A stretch of 19,152 bases of DNA, taken from positions 1 through 19,152 of the forward strand of contig DASPXK010000097.1 in the NCBI GenBank assembly GCA_035637315.1, in the 5' to 3' direction. The notes below the pieces were generated by a model. It worked only from the letters and a program-made list of their open reading frames with translations. It was not told the origin of the DNA and made no database searches. Of the stretch, positions 1 to 7,257 are shown in pieces (within the stretch, counting starts at the first letter, position 1; every line of letters starts with the position of its first letter). The position numbers and the translations under genes are program-made. The DNA comes from DASPXK01 sp035637315. Its GTDB lineage: Bacteria; Chloroflexota; UBA6077; JACCZL01.

Positions 1-411
1 CCGATCCCCAAGCTCATCTGGTCTCGGCGCCACCTAGGACCTTTCCGTGTGCCGTCGAGTTTCGATTCCGGCCGACGGCGAGCGGAGGTCGAGCGCCTGG
101 CCGAGATGCTGGACGCGGTGACTGGGCCGCTGCTCGTTGCGGGGGACTTCAATCTGACCGAGCGCAGCCATGACTACAGCCTGATTCGGGCCCGCCTTCG
201 CGATGCGTTTCGGACTGCGGGTCGGGGTTTTGGCCACACGTTTCCGCGCCTGGGCTCCTTCCCAGAGCCAATGCCGGCCCCGTGGCCAATGGTCCGCCTT
301 GACTACGTCTGGTATTCGGCCCACTTCCAGCCAATCTCGGCCCGGCTCGGCCGCTGCGGGGGCAGCGACCACCACCCGCTGATCGTTCGGCTCACACGGG
401 CGCCCGCCTAG
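1..411 (+). CDS. Endonuclease/exonuclease/phosphatase family protein, C-terminal part (5' end outside window)
   Basis: The frame is open from base 1 to a TAG at 409-411, so the gene enters from the left; an internal GTG at 49 is not needed as a start. The visible 136 residues carry the C-terminal hallmarks of the metal-dependent EEP fold: LLVAGDFNL (the GDFN motif), RLDYVWYS (the R-[IL]-D-Y substrate and metal motif) and the terminal GSDHHPLIVRL (catalytic Asp-His pair). Members hydrolyse phosphodiester or phosphomonoester bonds in nucleic acids, lipids or small molecules, so the substrate cannot be named. Many bacterial relatives have N-terminal membrane helices, which would lie outside this window. 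The next gene on the same strand starts 71 bases downstream. Confidence 0.85.
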   Translation, partial: PIPKLIWSRRHLGPFRVPSSFDSGRRRAEVERLAEMLDAVTGPLLVAGDFNLTERSHDYSLIRARLRDAFRTAGRGFGHTFPRLGSFPEPMPAPWPMVRLDYVWYSAHFQPISARLGRCGGSDHHPLIVRLTRAPA

Positions 412-471
412 CCAGGCCCCACGGCTGCGCCGTTGCTGGGGCCCGATTGACCGGCTACCCTCAGTACAGTT

Positions 472-477
472 GGGAGG
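472..477 (+). promoter_or_regulatory. Ribosome binding site of the DinB-like gene
   Basis: GGGAGG stands 5 bases before the ATG at 483. It decides this start over an earlier in-frame start codon at 447, which has no such site. Confidence 0.6.
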
Positions 478-482
478 TCGCC

Positions 483-953
483 ATGCCAGGCCCGCGTGTG
501 CAGTCCTTGAGAGCGGAGCTCGAGCGATCGCACGATCGCGTCCGCGCGGTTGTGAGCCAGCTCGACGACGACACCATCGTTAACGCCACCGAGAACCCGA
601 ACTGGCGCGTTCGGGAGGTACTCTGCCACCTGGTGGCATCGGAGCCGGGAATGGTCGCCAACGCGCGGGGGATGATCGGCGGGAGCGGCGGCGTTCCGCC
701 GGACTTCCGACTCCACGACTGGAACGCCCGGCAGGTTGCCAAGCGGGCGGCCATGACGCGAGCCGAGCTGTTGGCCGAGCTGGACAACAATCGTCACGAC
801 ACACTCGAGTTCCTCGACTCGATCGCCGATAGCGACCTCGACGCGCGTGGACGCCATGCCGACCTTAGCGAGATGAGCGTCGAGCAACTGCTGCAGACGA
901 CGGTCCGCCATGAGCAGGCCCACATCGCCGAGGTCGAAGCAGCCCTAGGGTAG
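483..953 (+). CDS. DinB-like / maleylpyruvate isomerase N-terminal-like four-helix protein
   Basis: A 156-residue protein starting at the ATG preceded by GGGAGG. The pattern NWRVREVLCHLVASE near residues 40-54 and the C-terminal RHEQAHIAEVEAAL fit the DinB-like four-helix fold. His49, His143 and His147 (HxxxH) would be the three metal ligands. Relatives include mycothiol- or bacillithiol-dependent S-transferases and isomerases and many uncharacterised metal-binding enzymes. The fold assignment is good, but the thiol cofactor and substrate are unknown. Its last 9 bases overlap the 3' end of the convergent Cys-rich gene, and both genes stop with TAG. Confidence 0.8.
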   Translation: MPGPRVQSLRAELERSHDRVRAVVSQLDDDTIVNATENPNWRVREVLCHLVASEPGMVANARGMIGGSGGVPPDFRLHDWNARQVAKRAAMTRAELLAELDNNRHDTLEFLDSIADSDLDARGRHADLSEMSVEQLLQTTVRHEQAHIAEVEAALG

Positions 954-1301
954 CGCGACGGCGTCCGGGCGCGCCTTCGGCTTGCGGCCGCGGCGGGGTT
1001 TCTCGAGGTCCTCCTCTCGCAGCCGGACGGTCGTCTCGACCTCGTCCAGAAAGCACGGCCCGCCGCACCGAAAACAACGCAGCCGAGCCGCCTCAAAGAG
1101 CTGGGACTGCTGGCCGGGCGTGGGACTAAACGTTCTTGCCTCGCGGGGTAGGGTCGGATGGCCGACGAGCTGGCCTGAGACGAAGCCGCAGTGGAAGCAC
1201 TTGACGTCCTGGGAATAGATCAGTGAGTCACTGAGGCCCGGCTCGACCGCCTCCTCCTCCGTCCGCTGACGCGCTGTCGAGTCGTCCAGGTCGAGCGCCA
1301 T
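945..1301 (-). CDS. Small Cys-rich, probably zinc-binding protein of unknown function
   Basis: The predicted 118-residue protein starts at an ATG at 1301, which has GGAGGG 6 bases upstream; a longer in-frame start at 1334 lacks this. Two CxxC knuckles, KCFHCG (about residues 34-39) and LRCFRCGGPC (about 75-84), are spaced like a single zinc ribbon. The C-terminal tail is rich in Lys, Arg and Pro (EKPRRGRKPKARP) and could bind nucleic acid. I do not recognise a named family. It lies downstream of the peroxiredoxin-like gene on the same strand, separated by a heptamer repeat, and converges on the DinB-like gene with a 9-base overlap. A redox or transcription-associated zinc protein is a guess. 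Confidence 0.6.
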   Translation of the reverse strand: MALDLDDSTARQRTEEEAVEPGLSDSLIYSQDVKCFHCGFVSGQLVGHPTLPREARTFSPTPGQQSQLFEAARLRCFRCGGPCFLDEVETTVRLREEDLEKPRRGRKPKARPDAVALP

Positions 1302-1307
1302 CTCTTG

Positions 1308-1313
1308 CCCTCC
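1308..1313 (-). promoter_or_regulatory. Ribosome binding site of the Cys-rich gene
   Basis: The minus strand reads GGAGGG, 6 bases before the ATG at 1301. It selects the shorter start over the one at 1334. Confidence 0.6.
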
Positions 1314-1403
1314 GCCGAGCCAGCGCGGGTCCATCTCGGTGGCATATACGAATTTGAGGTTCCAACGGTTTTACCCCACCGCGGTTCTGTCAGGACGGAC
1401 GAG

Positions 1404-1469
1404 TCAGGAGCCAGGAGTACAAGACGCCGAACCGAGCGGCTACCGGCTCCTGGCTCCTGGCTCCTGGCT
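1404..1469. repeat. Inverted heptamer repeat, unit GGCTCCT / AGGAGCC
   Basis: The right arm (1445-1469) is three and a half copies of the 7-base unit GGCTCCT. The left arm (1404-1417, TCAGGAGCCAGGAG) is about two copies of the reverse complement. The arms can pair across a spacer of about 28 bases. The right arm runs into the 3' end of the peroxiredoxin-like gene and encodes its last residues (QEPGARSR). The same unit reappears near 11048-11065. Confidence 0.75.
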
Positions 1470-2006
1470 GCTCGGCATCACTCCGAGCAGCTCGTCCACG
1501 GCCGGGCGGTCGCTGGGATCGTGCGACGCGTGGGCCAGCGCGACGCGACCGTCTGGCGCGATCACGAAGTCGCCACCCATTTGGCGAAGGTCCTGGCCGG
1601 TGTAGACGGGGCGGGGGCGACCGTGTCGAAGGAACAGCTTCACGTACGGCGCCAGCGCGCGCGGGGACAGTGTACGCAGCCAGGAGGCCCGGCCGAGGCC
1701 ATACGCCCTGTAGGCGAGGCGCTGCTCGTCAGCCAGGCAGCGAAAGGGCAGGTGCTGGCGGCGACAATAGCCGCGAACCCGACGCAGCGGATCGAATGAG
1801 ACGACGAGGACTTCGGCGCCCCGCGCGCTCAGGTCATCTTGCTTCTGGCGCAACTGCGCTAGATGGTCGGCTCAGTGGAGTCAGCCGAGCCAGCGCAGAA
1901 AGACCAGCACTACCCAACGGCCGCGGTACTCGGCTAGCGACACCGTCTCGCCGTCGGCAGAAGGCAGGCTGAAATCCGGCGCTGGCTGGCCGGCACGCAC
2001 TGGCAT
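1440..2006 (-). CDS. SelL-type / peroxiredoxin-like redox protein with two in-frame TGA codons (candidate UxxU selenoprotein)
   Basis: Reading from the ATG at 2006 gives an AhpC/TSA-like thioredoxin-fold N-terminus (MPVRAGQPAPDFSLPSADGE, then YRGRWVVLVFLRWLG). A TGA follows at 1883-1881, then Leu-His, then a second TGA at 1874-1872. The same frame continues without any shift through AQLRQKQDDLSARGAEVLVVS, PFRCLADEQRLAYRAYGL, QMGGDFVIAPDGRV and RPAVDELLGVM. The two TGAs fall where relatives carry the CxxC redox motif after FLRxLG, giving U-x-x-U as described for SelL proteins with a diselenide bond. A hairpin with SECIS-like geometry lies just downstream. If the TGAs are decoded as selenocysteine, the product is 188 residues. 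Conventional gene calling would give only 1440-1853. The terminal QEPGARSR is encoded by a heptamer repeat. The alternative is a pseudogene with two nonsense changes. Confidence 0.75.
1844..1863 (-). promoter_or_regulatory. Candidate bacterial SECIS hairpin
   Basis: On the minus strand the 20 bases TCTAGCGCAGTTGCGCCAGA fold as a stem: three outer pairs TCT/AGA, one A-C mismatch, then GCGC/GCGC, closed by the four-base loop AGTT. The loop starts 16 bases after the second TGA and 25 bases after the first. Published bacterial SECIS models place the apical loop about 16-37 bases downstream of the UGA and want a G in the first two loop bases, and both conditions are met. The stem is short and has a mismatch, so folding and binding to SelB remain unproven. 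Confidence 0.45.
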
Positions 2007-2054
2007 GGCTCATTTATACTCGCGCCGCTCCAGGACGACACCAGTGCCCTCCTA

Positions 2055-3314
2055 TTGTGCCGGCCCGGCCAGCCACCAGAGCCCAGTCTCGGTCCCGTCC
2101 GTAGCCGGCTAGGCGCTTTACGACTTGGGAACACCCTCTTCTCGTTCGACGTCATCTCGCTCTATCTTCCGCTGTGGGTCGTCAACGACATGGGTGGCCG
2201 CGATTCGGATTACGGGCTGGCTAACAGCCTCTCGATGGGCCTGATCTTTCCTGACGGCGCCCCTGATCGGCGCCCTGTCCGACCAGGCCAGCGGACGAAA
2301 GTCTTACCTGGTCGTGACGACGCTGATCTGCGTCGGCTTCACGGCCGTGCTAGGGCTCGGGGGTCTATTCATTACCCTGGTCCTGTTCGTGATCGCCAAC
2401 TACTGCTACCAGGCCGGGCTGATCTTTTACGACGCTCTCCTACCAGTCGTCAGCACGCCCGAGAATCGTGGCCGGATCGGCGGAATTGGGATCGGGCTGG
2501 GGTAGATCGGGTCGTTCATCGGGATCGGGACCGGCCTGCTGATCCTGGCTCGCGATCCGAGCGCCAAGCCGATGGTATTCCAGGCGACCGCGGCCCTCTT
2601 CCTGCTCTTCGTGCTGCCCTGCTTCTTCCTGGTGCGCGAGCCGCCAAAGCTGGATGCTCGGCCACTGGGCTGGGCGGCCCTGCGGGGGGCGGTCGAGCGG
2701 CTCGCGCTCACTACTCGCCGGGTCCGCCAGTATCCCGGGTTTAGGACGCTTTCTGATCGGCAGGGTCTTCTACGCCGACACCGCTAACACGTTGATCGCC
2801 TTCATGGGGATCTATGTGACCAATGAGGTCAGCTTCGACGAGCGCGCCACCCTGCTGGGGATCGGGGCTTCGGTCCTAGGCGGGCTGAGTTGGGGCGTGG
2901 TGGTCGATCGGTGGGGCCCCAAGCGAACCCTGACCGTCGTGCTGGCAGTCTGGCTCGTCACGTTTGGGCTGGCGGCCGCGATCGGCGGCGGGCCAGTGGT
3001 TCTGGCTGGTCGGCCCGCTGGCTGGCATATCCCTGGGCGGCACGTGGGCGGCTGACCGCCCGCTGATGCTCCAGCTCTCGCGCCCCCGCTACCTCGGCCA
3101 GTTCTACGGACTGTACGCCGTGGTCGGCCGCTTCGCGGCCATCCTCGGCCCGCCGGCGATTGTCGACTGGCTGGCGCTTGGCCGCCCGCTGGCCGTCTTC
3201 AGCTTGCTCGTCATGGTTGCCATCTCCATGGTGGTTCTGCGCGCGGTCCCCGCCGCGCCCCACGCCTGGCGGCCCGAAGAGATGCTTTCGGCGGGCGCAC
3301 CCGCGGAACCATGA
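2055..3314 (+). pseudogene. MFS transporter of the UMF1 (Atg22-like) type, multiply disrupted
   Basis: Pieces of one transporter lie in successive frames. They are ALYDLG (frame of 2110), then NTLFSFDVISLYLPLWVVND (frame of 2055), then LTAPLIGALSDQASGRKSYL to GRIGGIGIGLG (frame of 2314), then RFLIGRVFYADTANTLIAFMG (frame of 2654), then WFWLVGPLAGISLGGTWAADR to the TGA at 3312-3314. Frameshifts fall near 2125, 2247, 2740 and 2992. In-frame TAGs stand at 2110-2112 (a Trp position in relatives) and 2503-2505 (probably former CAG). The order and spacing of hydrophobic segments and the motif A-like loop match a UMF1-family permease of about 420 residues with 12 membrane segments. No intact product can be made unless many of these are sequencing errors. 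The true 5' end is uncertain. Confidence 0.8.
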
Positions 3315-3385
3315 CCAGGCATGGGCTACGCGGGGCGGAGAGTGAGGTGATATCGTTGCTCATTCTGTTGCCGGGGTGAGGTGCA

Positions 3386-4261
3386 ATGTCGCGAGTGAAC
3401 AGGGCCGTCGAGCTGCTCGCGCAGGGGCAGCCGATCTACTACGAGACTGTGGCCGAGCGGGGGTATGCGGGCGGCAAGGCCGCCGCCGCTACCTGGGCTG
3501 ACTACGTCAACTACGAGATGGAGCACACCGCGTTCGACCTGACCATGCTCTCGGACTTCATGCGCGGGCTGGTGGACGGCGGTCCGACCAGGAGCGGACA
3601 TCGCACCCCGGCCGTGATCGTGACGCTGCCCACCGATGGCTCAAGCGAGCACGTCATCCGGGCCAACGCCTGGATGGTCAAGCAGGTGCTCGCGACCGGC
3701 ATCCACGGCATCCTGCTCTGCCACGCCGAAACCGCCAGCGCCGTGAAGGCTTTCGTCGAGTCAGCTCGCTATCCCTTCAACACGATCGGCCTGGGCGAGG
3801 GACTGGACGTTGGGCGGCGCGGCGGGGGCGGCCAGCGGCAGGCCGCCGAGATCTGGGGTCTCGAGGTCGCCGACTATCTCGCCAAAGCCGAGCCGTGGCC
3901 GCTCAACCCGAACGGCGAGTTGCTGCTGGGAGTCAAGATCGAGAACGTCCGTGCCCTCGAGAACGCCGAGACGAGCGCGCGCGTGCCGGGCATCGCCTTC
4001 GCGGAGTGGGGTCCTGGCGACATGGGCATGTCGATGGGCTATCCCGACCAACACGACGAGCCGTATCCCGCCGAGATGCTGGCCGCTCGCTCGCGCGTCC
4101 TGGTCGCCTGCAAGGCCGCCGGGCTGGCCTTCCTGAATCAAGTCACGCCTGAGAACATTGTCGAACGAATCGCCGAAGGTGTGATGATTGGCGCTGGCCG
4201 CCAGGCTCGCGAGGCCGCCGAGGTCGGCCGCAAACATACCGGTCGCGCGATGCCCTGGTGA
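3386..4261 (+). CDS. HpcH/HpaI aldolase/citrate lyase family protein
   Basis: A 291-residue protein whose ATG is preceded by a purine-rich GGGGTGAGG a few bases upstream. It has the HpcH/HpaI TIM-barrel layout: MEHTAFD near residues 45-51 (Glu-His, the general-base His of the family), GVKIEN with Glu186, and GPGDMGMSMGYP with Asp212. Glu186 and Asp212 are 26 residues apart, the spacing of the two divalent-metal ligands in HpaI-type class II aldolases. Such enzymes cleave 4-hydroxy-2-oxo acids to pyruvate or oxaloacetate plus an aldehyde. A Gly-rich stretch near 145-150 is unusual but lies in a loop. The substrate is not predictable, and no pathway partners are adjacent. Confidence 0.9.
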   Translation: MSRVNRAVELLAQGQPIYYETVAERGYAGGKAAAATWADYVNYEMEHTAFDLTMLSDFMRGLVDGGPTRSGHRTPAVIVTLPTDGSSEHVIRANAWMVKQVLATGIHGILLCHAETASAVKAFVESARYPFNTIGLGEGLDVGRRGGGGQRQAAEIWGLEVADYLAKAEPWPLNPNGELLLGVKIENVRALENAETSARVPGIAFAEWGPGDMGMSMGYPDQHDEPYPAEMLAARSRVLVACKAAGLAFLNQVTPENIVERIAEGVMIGAGRQAREAAEVGRKHTGRAMPW

Positions 4262-4268
4262 GGGGGAT

Positions 4269-4306
4269 AGCCAGTAGGGGCACGGCATGCCTTGCCCCTA
4301 CTGGCT
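4269..4306. terminator. Bidirectional hairpin between convergent genes
   Basis: AGCCAGTAGGGGCA (4269-4282) and its exact reverse complement (4293-4306) form a perfect 14-bp stem with a 10-base loop that contains the palindrome GGCATGCC. It lies between the stop of the aldolase and the stop of the exporter, and the right arm includes the exporter's last codons. There is no clear U-tract on either side, so the mode of termination is uncertain. Confidence 0.7.
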
Positions 4307-5920
4307 GTCCTCCAGGCGGCTCCGGCCGCGCCGCAGCGACAGCTCTGGCAACAGCAGGGAGACGAGCAGGCCGAGGCCGACCACGAGCACTCCGAGCAGG
4401 AACACTTCGTGCAGCGACGTCGCCAGGCCCTGGCGCACGGCGTCGAGCAAGACGTCCGCTCCCTGCGCGCTCAGCCCGGCCTGGACCATGTTTTCACGCA
4501 GAGCCGTCCCGGCCTGACCGCTGAAGAGCGCCTGCGGATTGTCCAGCCCGGCCAACCGATCGACCGGCAGGCCGGCCGCTATCTCGGGCGGCAGCGCAGC
4601 TTGGACCGAGGGGCGAAACCGCGAGACCAGCACACTGCCAAAGACCGCCACCCCAAGCGTCCCGCCGATCGATCGGAAGAACTGGCTGGCCGAGGTTGCC
4701 ACGCCCAGCATACTGGCTGGTACAGCGTTCTGGGCAGCTACCGACAGGACCGGCATCAGCGTCCCGATGCCCACCCCAACGACAACCATGTTGCGGACCA
4801 CAACACTGTAGCCGGTCCGCGAATCCATCATCGCTTGAAGCAAGATGCCGAGGAAGATCACCGCCGAGCCACCAATCGCCAGTACGCGGTAGCGACCCGT
4901 GCGCGACACCATCTGGCCAGAGACCATGCTGGCGACGATGACCCCAGCCATCAGCGGCACCAGCACCGCCCCGCTTTCAGTCGCTGTCGCGCCGATCACG
5001 CCCTGGACGAAGAGCGGGTTGAAGAAGATCACCCCAAACATCCCGGCGTGGGCCAGCATCGCCATGACGATCACAACCAGGACAGTCCGGTTGGCCAGTA
5101 GGGCAGGCGGCAGGATCGGCTCCGGCGCGCGCAGCTCGCACGCCGCGAACGCCACCAGGCCGACCACCGCCACGCTGAGCAGCGCCAGCACCTGTGGCGA
5201 TTCCCAGGCGAACTGAGTGCCGCCCCAGGAAAGCGCAAGCAAGAGTGGGATCACCCACAGCAGCATCGCCGCGCCAGGATAGTCGATGCTCGTTGGGCGC
5301 AGCCGGGGGCCGATCGATGGAGCGGTGAAGAACAGCACGGCCAGCGCGACCAGCCCGACCGGCAAGTTGACGTAGAACACCCACCGCCAGGACAGCTGGT
5401 CCGTCAGGTAGCCCCCCACGGGAGGGCCGACGACTGAGGCCAGCCCCCAGACGGAGGCGAACAGGCCCTGGATACGGCCACGCCTTATGGGCGGAAAGAG
5501 GTCGCCGACGACCGTCATGGCCATCGCCATGCTCACGCCAGCGCCAATCCCCTGCAGGCCGCGGAACAGGATCAACTGGGTCATGTCTCCGCTGGCCCCG
5601 CACAGCGCTGAGGCGAGCAGGAATAGGCCGATCCCGCCCAGGAAGAAAGGTCGCCTGCCATACAGGTCAGACAACTTACCGACGATCGGGACAACCGAGG
5701 TCGAGGCGACCATGTAGGAGGTCACGACCCAGGCGTAGCGGTCGAAACCATGGAGGTCGGCGATGATCCGCGGCATCGCCGTGCCAACTACCGTCTGATC
5801 GAGCGCCGCCAACAGCAGCGCCAGCATCAGACCGCCCATGATCGCTACGAGCCGACCCCGCGGAAGAACGGCCGGCTCCGTTAGCGACTGTCTCTCGCGC
5901 GCTTCAAGAGTGCTCGACAA
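4298..5920 (-). CDS. DHA2-family (EmrB/QacA-like) MFS multidrug exporter
   Basis: A 14-helix proton-driven drug exporter of the inner membrane. Helix 1 carries motif D1 (LDQTVVGTAMP, about residues 40-50). Motif A, GKLSDLYGRR, sits at about 82-91 between helices 2 and 3. LFRGLQGIGAG is motif B, and GPPVGGYL is motif C of drug antiporters. About 14 hydrophobic segments and roughly 540 residues fit DHA2. I prefer the TTG at 5920, which has GGAG a short distance upstream; a GTG at 5962 in the same frame would add 14 residues with two Cys and no ribosome site. Its start faces the Pro-rich membrane protein across about 200 bases, so the two could share a divergent promoter region. Substrates are unknown, and no TetR-type regulator is adjacent. 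Confidence 0.9.
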   Translation of the reverse strand: MSSTLEARERQSLTEPAVLPRGRLVAIMGGLMLALLLAALDQTVVGTAMPRIIADLHGFDRYAWVVTSYMVASTSVVPIVGKLSDLYGRRPFFLGGIGLFLLASALCGASGDMTQLILFRGLQGIGAGVSMAMAMTVVGDLFPPIRRGRIQGLFASVWGLASVVGPPVGGYLTDQLSWRWVFYVNLPVGLVALAVLFFTAPSIGPRLRPTSIDYPGAAMLLWVIPLLLALSWGGTQFAWESPQVLALLSVAVVGLVAFAACELRAPEPILPPALLANRTVLVVIVMAMLAHAGMFGVIFFNPLFVQGVIGATATESGAVLVPLMAGVIVASMVSGQMVSRTGRYRVLAIGGSAVIFLGILLQAMMDSRTGYSVVVRNMVVVGVGIGTLMPVLSVAAQNAVPASMLGVATSASQFFRSIGGTLGVAVFGSVLVSRFRPSVQAALPPEIAAGLPVDRLAGLDNPQALFSGQAGTALRENMVQAGLSAQGADVLLDAVRQGLATSLHEVFLLGVLVVGLGLLVSLLLPELSLRRGRSRLEDSQ

Positions 5921-6125
5921 GATTTCGCTCCAAGTGTCGCGGTATCTGCAGCGGCCGCACACGGCCGCCCAGCAATACTTAGAATAGATCGAGGTATACC
6001 CAGCGCGGCCCGGTTTACCGCAAACTCGGTTTCATAGTGCGAGTGTGCCGGCTACGGACTTGTGTCGCGTCAGTGCCTGCTTTGTGACGCCGCCAGTGCC
6101 TGGCAGCGAGTCGAGCGGAAGTAGA

Positions 6126-7115
6126 ATGCGACATTCCCGGCAACACAAGGACTTGAACGTGAGACGCACCCCGATCTCCGACCGTCCGGATGATGACGAT
6201 CTCGAGGCCAACCCCTATCAGCCGCCAGCCAGGGTGCGGCGCATCGAGACGGTGCCCGGCGGCGATCAAGCGGTCCCGCGGGGCGATCCCCGGTACGGCC
6301 GGGCCAGCCGCTGGCGGCAGCCGCCACCGCGCCGCCGACCACCGCCGCTAGGACCCTGGCTGCTCCGTGGGGCGATCGGGGTTGCCATCTTGGGCGCGAT
6401 CTGGCTGGTGCTCCAGTTCCTGTTCCCGATCGCCGAGCAACGCTCGTCCACGACCAACCAGCCCGCCGAAACGCCGGTCCCCGCCTTGATCGGCGCGCCC
6501 GAACCGCCGCCCGTCACAGCGCTCGTCCCGCCTCCCGCCGCGTTGGTCGCGCAACCCTCCAGCGAGCCGTCCGGAGACCGCTTGCCCGGCCTGTCGACCC
6601 CGGCCGCCAAGCCCGCCGCGGAGGCCCCCACGCCCGCTGCTCCCGTCCAGCAGGCAACCGCCCCACCCGCGGGGCCGGGGGTCCCTCTGCCGATCCCGCC
6701 GCCAGCCGACGCAACCGTGGTAGGGTCCACCCAGGCGCCGGCCGCGCCCGCGCCGACCTTGCCGCCCCCAGCCCCGGCCGCGCCGCAGCCAAGCACTGGC
6801 CCGCTGCTGGTGCAGGCCAGCGTGACGCCAGCCAACCCGATCTCTGAGGACGCCGTGGTGACGGTGAATATCGCCGTGACCTGGAACGGGGCGCCGGCCG
6901 GCGGCGCCTTCTGCATGTCGACGGTCTACTTCCGCACCGCCACGGTTCGGCTCCCGACCGGCGGGGTGGCTACTGGCCCACAGGGCATCGCCTGGTTCAC
7001 GATCGACGCTCACGGCACGACCTATAACCGCTATGTGCCGGTGGACGTGAGCTGCTCCACGCGCGGCACGAGCGTGACCGCGCGGACCGGCTTCACACCG
7101 CTCAAACGCAGCTAG
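6126..7115 (+). CDS. Membrane-anchored Pro/Ala-rich protein with a C-terminal beta-sandwich-like domain
   Basis: A 329-residue protein from the ATG at 6126, which has GGAAG about 5 bases upstream; a start at 6045 in the same frame is possible but poorer. Four zones are visible. First, an acidic then basic N-terminus (DDDDLEANPYQPPARVRR, then RQPPPRRRPPP). Second, a single membrane helix at about 78-101 (PWLLRGAIGVAILGAIWLVL). Third, a stalk of about 125 residues built mainly of Pro, Ala, Val and Thr. Fourth, about 100 terminal residues of alternating hydrophobic strands (VQASVTPANPISEDAVVTVN onward). Two Cys in the last domain could form a disulfide outside the cell. The topology suggests N-terminus in and C-terminus out. 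Function is unknown; a surface or cell-wall-spanning role is an inference. Confidence 0.8.
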   Translation: MRHSRQHKDLNVRRTPISDRPDDDDLEANPYQPPARVRRIETVPGGDQAVPRGDPRYGRASRWRQPPPRRRPPPLGPWLLRGAIGVAILGAIWLVLQFLFPIAEQRSSTTNQPAETPVPALIGAPEPPPVTALVPPPAALVAQPSSEPSGDRLPGLSTPAAKPAAEAPTPAAPVQQATAPPAGPGVPLPIPPPADATVVGSTQAPAAPAPTLPPPAPAAPQPSTGPLLVQASVTPANPISEDAVVTVNIAVTWNGAPAGGAFCMSTVYFRTATVRLPTGGVATGPQGIAWFTIDAHGTTYNRYVPVDVSCSTRGTSVTARTGFTPLKRS

Positions 7116-7151
7116 CATCGGGCGAAGCTCAACGCCGAGCGCCGCCCCCGT

Positions 7152-7233
7152 GACCCCTCCCCCAGCCCCTCCCCGACACGGACAGGGGAGCGGCTCCCTC
7201 TCTGCGTGTCAGGGAGGGGTCAGGGGGAGGGGT
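7152..7233. repeat. Long imperfect palindrome of the CCCCTCCCCC type, possible terminator
   Basis: The left arm (7153-7180) reads ACCCCTCCCCC, AG, CCCCTCCC, C, GACACG. The right arm (7205-7233) is its reverse complement apart from a small bulge and one mismatch. The tip holds a further small hairpin, GGGAG-CGG-CTCCC. It lies between the convergent ends of the Pro-rich gene and the amidase, where a bidirectional terminator is expected. Its C-rich strand resembles dispersed intergenic palindromes I associate with Chloroflexota genomes, but copy number cannot be judged from one copy. Confidence 0.7.
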
Positions 7234-7257
7234 TAGCGCCTCCGCGGTGAAGGTGCG

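Noticed and set aside
1872..1883. Genome-wide TGA reassignment (for example to Trp or Gly) as the cause of the in-frame TGAs
   Set aside because: Several intact neighbours stop at TGA exactly where their families end, so TGA is a normal stop in this genome.
6266..7118. Minus-strand Gly/Ala-rich frames opposite the Pro-rich protein
   Set aside because: They are mirror images of Pro/Ala codons; the plus-strand frame has a ribosome site and a membrane helix.
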